From: Glossina fuscipes | Lineage: Eukaryota; Arthropoda; Insecta; Diptera; Glossinidae | NCBI RefSeq assembly: GCF_014805625.2 | Contig: NW_023998471.1 | Coordinates: forward strand, 56,835 to 120,834 | Reading direction: 5' to 3' | DNA: 64,000 nucleotides | Part shown: piece by piece, positions 58,701-64,000 of the stretch | Numbering within the stretch: position 1 is the first letter of the stretch | How the letters are laid out: the number at the start of each line of letters is the position of its first letter | The notes under the pieces: model-generated | What the model saw: the letters and a program-made list of their open reading frames with translations, nothing else | Told to the model about the DNA's origin: nothing | The model's database searches: none | Position numbers and translations under genes: made by a program

Positions 58701-59951
58701 GGTAAGTTAATTAGCTAAAATCGTGCCGATAAGAAAAACTATTGCGATGAAAACGTTTTAGACTCACAATCATAATTGGCAAATTTTCGTGAATCCGGTT
58801 GGTGTTGACGCAGCCGTTAAACCAACTATTACCCGGTGTGTGGCCGGAGGTTATGTATGGAATCCCTATTATACGCAATTGGCGGATCCACTGAATGTAA
58901 GTAGTTCTTTGCTGACAATTTTGTATTGTACTACTATGTGTTAGGGAATATAGCTTTTGCCCTTTAATCGCGCTAAAATGAATAACATCGTGTAGAGAAG
59001 AAAGTACATTTTTGTGCACCGTCTTCTCTAAATTCTGCATAAAATAAAATTTACTAAAAATTATCTTTCTCTACTTTTACGCTAGAGAGACTTATATGAA
59101 CGTGAATGTGGTTCTGACAATCCTTTGCGATGCTATGTGGGCGATGTGGGAGCTCGTCTAGGTCCCATAGGTAGTTGCTATCATATGTGTGATAAAAGCA
59201 AGCAATTTTCAAATAATTTCTTTTAAAATTCTTATCAGATTTGGGTGCAGAACGGAAAGTGTTTAGTGATTTTAATTTCCCCCTAGATGGGCAAGTAGGC
59301 GCTATAGGCCGTTCAATTGTTATATTTGGCCCTGATTTTTCAGGGGACCGATTTGCCTGTGCCAATATCGAACCGGATCACAATGTTATCAAATATATTA
59401 ATTTACAAAAACCACCGAGATTTGTAGTGTAAGTTAAAGGTGCCGCGAAAAAAAAAAAATACTTGAACGATATTATAAATAAATTCTCTTGCAGAGCACA
59501 GTTTCTAGAAGAGTTGCGAGCTGTTATGGGGATACCCGAATGGATGTTAGATGTTGATGCACGGAAAACAAAGGAATTACATGACGGTGCTTGCATACAA
59601 ATGATTATACATTTTAAAGGGCCAATAGCTCATCGTTTGGAATTGGATATGTCACGTTTAATAGCCGCCGGTCGGCTCGAGGCTCCTAGTCTCTATATTC
59701 CCGGGCATGTGAATACGAAACGTAAGGCCACTATATCATATAGAACTTGCGGCGTAAGAGATCCAAATGAAAAACGTAAGCACTGTTGAGTTTTTTATTT
59801 AGTGAAAATTGCAAAGAAAAAAATGCTTTCTTTTCTTTTAGGCAATAAATCATTTAAGAATAACATCTCCAGTAGTGCTCGTATGCAAGCAAAATTGTTT
59901 GTAAATATTTTTGCAACTTTTTTAATATATTTTAATTGTATTTTAAGTTAA
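55716..59951 (+). CDS. Rsod: Multi-repeat copper-only SOD-like protein (Rsod)
   Basis: Eleven exons: 55716-55797, 55862-56161, 56225-56819, 56887-57933, 58001-58172, 58231-58701, 58762-58896, 59086-59170, 59239-59428, 59495-59775, 59842-59951; 1155 aa, every junction GT-AG and in frame. There is a signal peptide (residues about 1-26), then about six Cu/Zn-SOD-like repeats with recurring (V)GDL(S/D), LPL.G...(I/V).(G/H)(R/K)S(L/V)(V/I)I and A-C motifs, a conserved extension, and a hydrophobic C-terminus (LFVNIFATFLIYF) suited to a GPI anchor. The fifth repeat keeps copper ligands H729, H731, H751 and H816, cysteines 743 and 826, and the active-site Arg823. It lacks the zinc histidines, as in copper-only SOD repeat proteins. 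Other repeats have Phe, Tyr or Val at ligand sites. It probably acts outside the cell on superoxide or copper. Orthology to Drosophila Rsod is by recall. Confidence 0.9.
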
Positions 59952-59984
59952 GTTGTTAAACTGAAAGAATAATTTTATAAACAA

Positions 59985-59990
59985 AATAAA
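59985..59990 (+). terminator. Poly(A) signal after Rsod
   Basis: AATAAA, repeated partly just downstream, 34 bases after the stop codon. Confidence 0.6.
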
Positions 59991-60207
59991 TAAATAAGTG
60001 AAGAAAATCGAGAGCACCCAACGTTGTCTATTCGCCTATCTTTTTATCGCTGTTTGCCAACCCGCACATATTACACAAAAGCAAATCAACTTTACTTGAA
60101 CGAATACGCAGCCGCTAACTTCGTTATTGATTTTTCGACGTATTTTCACTGTACCTTAACTACTGAAATAGATTGGATTCGTTATTTGGAGATTTATTAA
60201 AGAAATT

Positions 60208-63093
60208 ATGCAAATATTTTTTATTTTATTCGCATTGTTACTAATTTCTTGCACACAAGCTAACCTTAGTGGTCCATATTTATTTTGGGGTCATGAGAAA
60301 GTTATAAATCTGCAGCCTCGCGCTTTAATAGAAGCTAATGAAAATGATTTCGCTGATTTGTTCCGTGATGTTAAAGCCATCGTGGTATTCGTTCGAAATA
60401 ATACTAAACGTTTAGATGGCAAACAATATCCAAAATTTCAAGAATTAGTTAAACATAACGCCTGGACTTATCTACCGCAGCGTTCATTAGCAGTCGATCC
60501 ATTCGATTACAACGCAAACATCGAGGTAAGTCGTTACGAAACTAAATGTTAAATGTATCGTATCGACGGTGTCTCTCAATTCGAAGGTTATAAATTTAAG
60601 CGGTTCTTACGAAGAAAACGATTCAGAAATTATATCCGGTTATGCAGATGCTTTAGCTATATATGGTAACGGAGAAGTATTGGGTATATTAGCTGGCCGT
60701 GAAGAGGAAGCACACTTTTTGTCCAAACGCGAAACTAAAGAAGGTGAAAGCCTAACCGATGAATCGCACACAACTACTGTACAACCACTTACTGATGAAA
60801 CTGAGGAGACGTTCATATATGTGGCTGATGGTAAGCAATGTGCTGCGTAAAATTTAAAATTCAATCCGGACAAGAATTGATTTTGTTAAGAACACTGTGG
60901 GAAAGACTTAACTAGGGACCTTAAAGTCTCGCTAATGGAAACTATAGGGTAATCTGGCTTCGTTCAGGTTACGAAAATTTATAAATCTACATATATGGAG
61001 GATACTTTTTGATCTAATGACTAAACACTATCTTGTCTGATGTCGCTAGATCTTCCCTTCAACTGCCAGCCCATTTACCGCCGCTATTCCAGGTAAAGTA
61101 AAGCACGCTCATCAAATTGTATAGATAAGAAGACCATTTCCTGAACGAGAACTTTTTTCTAATTTTTTGGCCCGTAATCAAAACAATGGGTTAAGTGTTT
61201 CTCTACATAATTGATAGTACATCGATTGGAAAGTATACTCTACAGCATGCACACTAGAATAAGTAAGGAGCAAAAGAAAACTGCAGTCTTTATAATCAAG
61301 AACACTTAACTCTTTACTGGTTTGGCGATGCCTTTACGGCATTTAAAAGTATTCAATGGAACCTCGATACCACTTTAATTCTGTTCGGCGAGATCTTCCT
61401 CTTTTTCAGATAATGCACACTATATTCTAGCAAGAAAAGTTTGTGCAGTGGTCTTCAACCATAGATGATCCCATATCCTAGAATGTACATCAGCAGACGC
61501 TGGCTTTGGTCTTAATACCTGCCAGTCATAACACTTAGTAGATCAGATTTACGAGCGAATGTAACGGTTATTAAGACAAATTTCGCTTTGCCCAGTTAAA
61601 ACTTTATGCATCGCATATTGTCCTCAATGGTAGATAGACCCAAGTATCTCCGCCTAAAGTAAAGATCAAAACATCTAACGATAACTTTTATTAGGAAGGA
61701 AAAGGCACGGTTATCGAAGCATTTTCTGCTATTAGCATTTCAAAGGTTAGATGCAGAATATGAGATTTTTTGTTGAAATTGCTCAGACTCGGACGCGGGT
61801 AAAGCATGTTATCTAACCACTTTTTATACTTTATGAAGAAATTTAACAGTCGCATAAAAATAAAAACCGATTCTTTGAGAAATAGACACATGGCATACAT
61901 CAACAAGGCTTCTAAGCTTCATCTTAACCACAAAAATATCGAGTTGTCAGTGATCGCACAGGCGCATAGGGTGGATGGGCGAACACTGGTGCCACAACTT
62001 GTCAAGTTGGAATTCCCAAAGCGATAAGTTAAAGCCTCTTTCACTTTAGCCCTCTAACTATCTTTACAGCAGATTATTTCTCATGAAGCTTTCAATTATC
62101 GCTCCCGGAAGCTTAAGTAATCATAAAAAAGGCTAATCGTGTCTAATAAAATAACAACAGCAACAGTTTCAAGGTTAGCAAGAGATAATATTACATAGTA
62201 TCAGAAGTCATTGAGGATTGAAATAAAGCGATTGCCATGCCTTTAAGGCATAAGTCAATGATACATACATGAGCAAGAAATTATGGGAAAGTGAAATAAA
62301 AACGTTTAAGTACGTTTTTAAGGGCTTAAACCCTTGGTATCAAGTACCAAGATTTCCTTTACTATAAGAAGACTTCTTAAGATTAAGATCAGAGGTCTTT
62401 ACTTCTTTCAGGTTAACAAACGTAAGATTTTCTTTTCTTTTTATTTAGGTAGAAAAGCCATACTTTATCTCACATCTGCGCCGGAATTGAATATCTCACG
62501 CGAGTCGTTTGTATTGAAAGAGCACAATAAAGCCGTGACTTTTGACGATCAGAAAGCTAAAGGCTATGGACGTTTGAATATTATTTTCAAAAGTGGGTGA
62601 TGAAAAATTATTTTTACGCTTCAATTTTACTTTGAAACGCGGAACATGGTATATGAAGGCAGTAGAGGTAGAGCATCGTGACTATAAGGATGTTTTGCGT
62701 TTAAAAGGCGGCGATTATAATATACCCTCTGCACCAGTAGGATTTTCTTATAGATGTTCATCGCGAAGTCTAGTATTTACCAATGGTACCGACATCTTAG
62801 TGTTAAAAGACTATCAGGCATGTTATAATAACAATATGTAATGGGTGATTAGTTTTAATTAATTATTTTTTTTTTTTTTATAGGTTCAGCCTTGGCTTAA
62901 TGGTTTGAATAAATTTGGCGATGTCTACGATTGTGTAGGCTTTACTACTGCTCCTATTTGGGCTGGAATCGTAGTAACTATTCTGTTATGTACTATTTTA
63001 ACTGTTGGACTTTTGGCTATATTGGACATTAAGACACCGAATCGTTTCGAAAGTTCGCGTAGTAAACAATTAACATTTGCCGTACAAGACTAA
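60208..63093 (+). CDS. VhaAC45: V-ATPase accessory subunit S1 (Ac45)
   Basis: Exons 60208-60525, 60587-60830, 62449-62817, 62884-63093; about 379 aa once one extra base is discounted. It is a type I membrane glycoprotein of the V-ATPase V0 sector that helps assemble and target the proton pump in the secretory and endolysosomal system. It has a signal peptide (MQIFFILFALLLISCTQA), a lumenal domain with several N-glycosylation sites (NLS, NIS, NFT, NGT), DGRKAILYLTS, a C-terminal beta-domain, YDCVGFTTAPIWAG leading into the single membrane helix (about residues 333-358), and a short cytosolic tail. Two oddities: GGG at 62595-62597 breaks the frame (FKSG, stop) where one fewer G gives continuous sequence, and the last intron uses a GC donor. 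Only 257 bp separate it from Rsod. Family call secure; the frameshift is probably an assembly error. Confidence 0.92.
60831..62448 (+). other. Large intron of VhaAC45
   Basis: A 1618-bp intron (GTAAGC...TTTAG). It contains less AT-rich stretches at about 61020-61680 and 61850-62030 that could be old transposon fragments, but I cannot identify them. A small plus frame at 61806-62027 has no similarity I know. Confidence 0.5.
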
Positions 63094-64000
63094 TCGCTAA
63101 TTGGTTAATGTTCCAATTAATTATGTACGGATATATGATACCGCAGATACTCTTAGTACAGGCAATATTAATATTATTGTTCAGTATTGTCTATGTAGCT
63201 TCAGTTTTGTATTATTATATTTTATTATTTTACGATGACTAAAACTCTTATTAATGCCACTTGTTGTTGTTATTATAATTTATTTATATAGATTAAAAAA
63301 ATAAATTCTCCGACTAAAGCGAAAACGGGATAAAACCAGATGTTTAGGAATAACAGGCGTCTGTTTAAGCGCTTAGTTTAGCTTTTAATCTATCCTTAAA
63401 ATTAATTATTTCGCATGTGATCTTAAGAATTAAAGGACTGACCTTTGTTAGATAGTCAGAAAACATGTCCGTTTTTTTTTTTTTTTTTTTTGAGTTTCCG
63501 TGTCTAGTGGTGCTGCAAATATTAAACCAAGACGATGGCGAATATTTATAATGGATGTGTGACGAAGTTCTGTGTATTGAAACTGATTCTACTCCAAAAA
63601 CGTATCTAATGCGTTCAGTTTTTACGAAAGTTCGGCTATGCATACATTAGACGCATACATTAGGCATTAGTGCAGAGTATTGCTGAAAAGCTGTGGTTCA
63701 CTTATTTGGGCCACAATTTTAATTCAAACGCTAACTCATACTATCGCAGACTATTGCAGCAGCAAATTATTCCTTTTCTGAGATGTAAGCATAGCTCCAC
63801 TAGGCTTTAAAATCTTACCGAGCGACAATTTTGTTGTCTTATTACTGCATTTATGTGTAATATTTTTCCAAATTGTAATTAATATAATTTTTACGCCCAC
63901 TAAATTAGAATTAGAAAGTCATCCTTCAGTTTGAATATTTAAGTGGATAATACAATACACTAAATGGGTCAATAAATTCTGTGTTGAAATTGATGGCTTC
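63094..64000. other. 3' UTR of VhaAC45 and intergenic DNA
   Basis: An AATAAA at 63300-63305 may end the VhaAC45 transcript. A T-run of about 19 lies at 63473-63491. No further gene seen. Confidence 0.5.

Noticed and set aside
1..64000. CRISPR array, bacterial operons or phage genes
   Set aside because: Spliced genes, AT-rich intergenic DNA and fly orthologues show this is a eukaryotic nuclear sequence; no direct-repeat/spacer array is present.

Overview
The window is nuclear DNA from a higher (brachyceran) fly. It is very AT-rich, has short GT-AG introns, and carries clear orthologues of Drosophila genes: Mlc2, Rsod, VhaAC45 and a PLP-homeostasis protein. It also holds mariner and piggyBac relics. 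The sequence style fits a calyptrate such as tsetse, but that is inference; nothing here fixes the species.

Layout. 1-7.5 kb is mostly non-coding, with two small minus-strand candidates: an 82-aa protein that is essentially one HP1-type chromo shadow domain (1403-1651) and a 49-aa very basic ORF (3059-3208). 7.5-28.9 kb holds an unrecognised tandem family of eight two-exon members, one on + and seven on -. Exon 1 (53-56 codons in most) encodes a hydrophobic, hairpin-like membrane segment. A 53-71 nt phase-0 intron follows, then exon 2 encodes a charged, low-complexity, repeat-rich tail of 48 to 820 residues. Short modules (KGTPK..RR..SDTW, REDRPPL.R, W/YAR(M/I)(L/V)K) recur in different orders among the large paralogues. 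Six members share a tiny upstream ORF whose stop overlaps or adjoins the main ATG. The last member looks decayed.

29.5-34 kb is an accumulation zone: a dead mariner with perfect 32-bp inverted repeats, a small assembly gap, a pyruvate-kinase fragment, an AFG2/SPATA5-type AAA-ATPase fragment, and coding-like remnants. 37-39.3 kb carries the five-exon PLP homeostasis gene (YggS/PLPBP family). 39-46 kb is intergenic with a pogo/Tigger-like MITE, a composite repeat, a possible non-LTR retrotransposon remnant and a dispersed repeat. 46.6-50.5 kb is Mlc2, whose ATG lies alone at the end of exon 1, 3.06 kb upstream of the rest. 50.5-54.3 kb is a very AT-rich 3' flank, followed by a piggyBac relic.

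55.7-60.0 kb is an 11-exon gene for a secreted, probably GPI-anchored protein of repeated Cu/Zn-SOD-like domains (Rsod / copper-only SOD repeat protein); only one repeat keeps all copper ligands. Just 257 bp further on is VhaAC45 (60.2-63.1 kb), the V-ATPase accessory subunit, which as given carries a one-base frameshift and a GC-AG intron. The conserved genes are unrelated in pathway; only the tandem family forms a functional-looking cluster.
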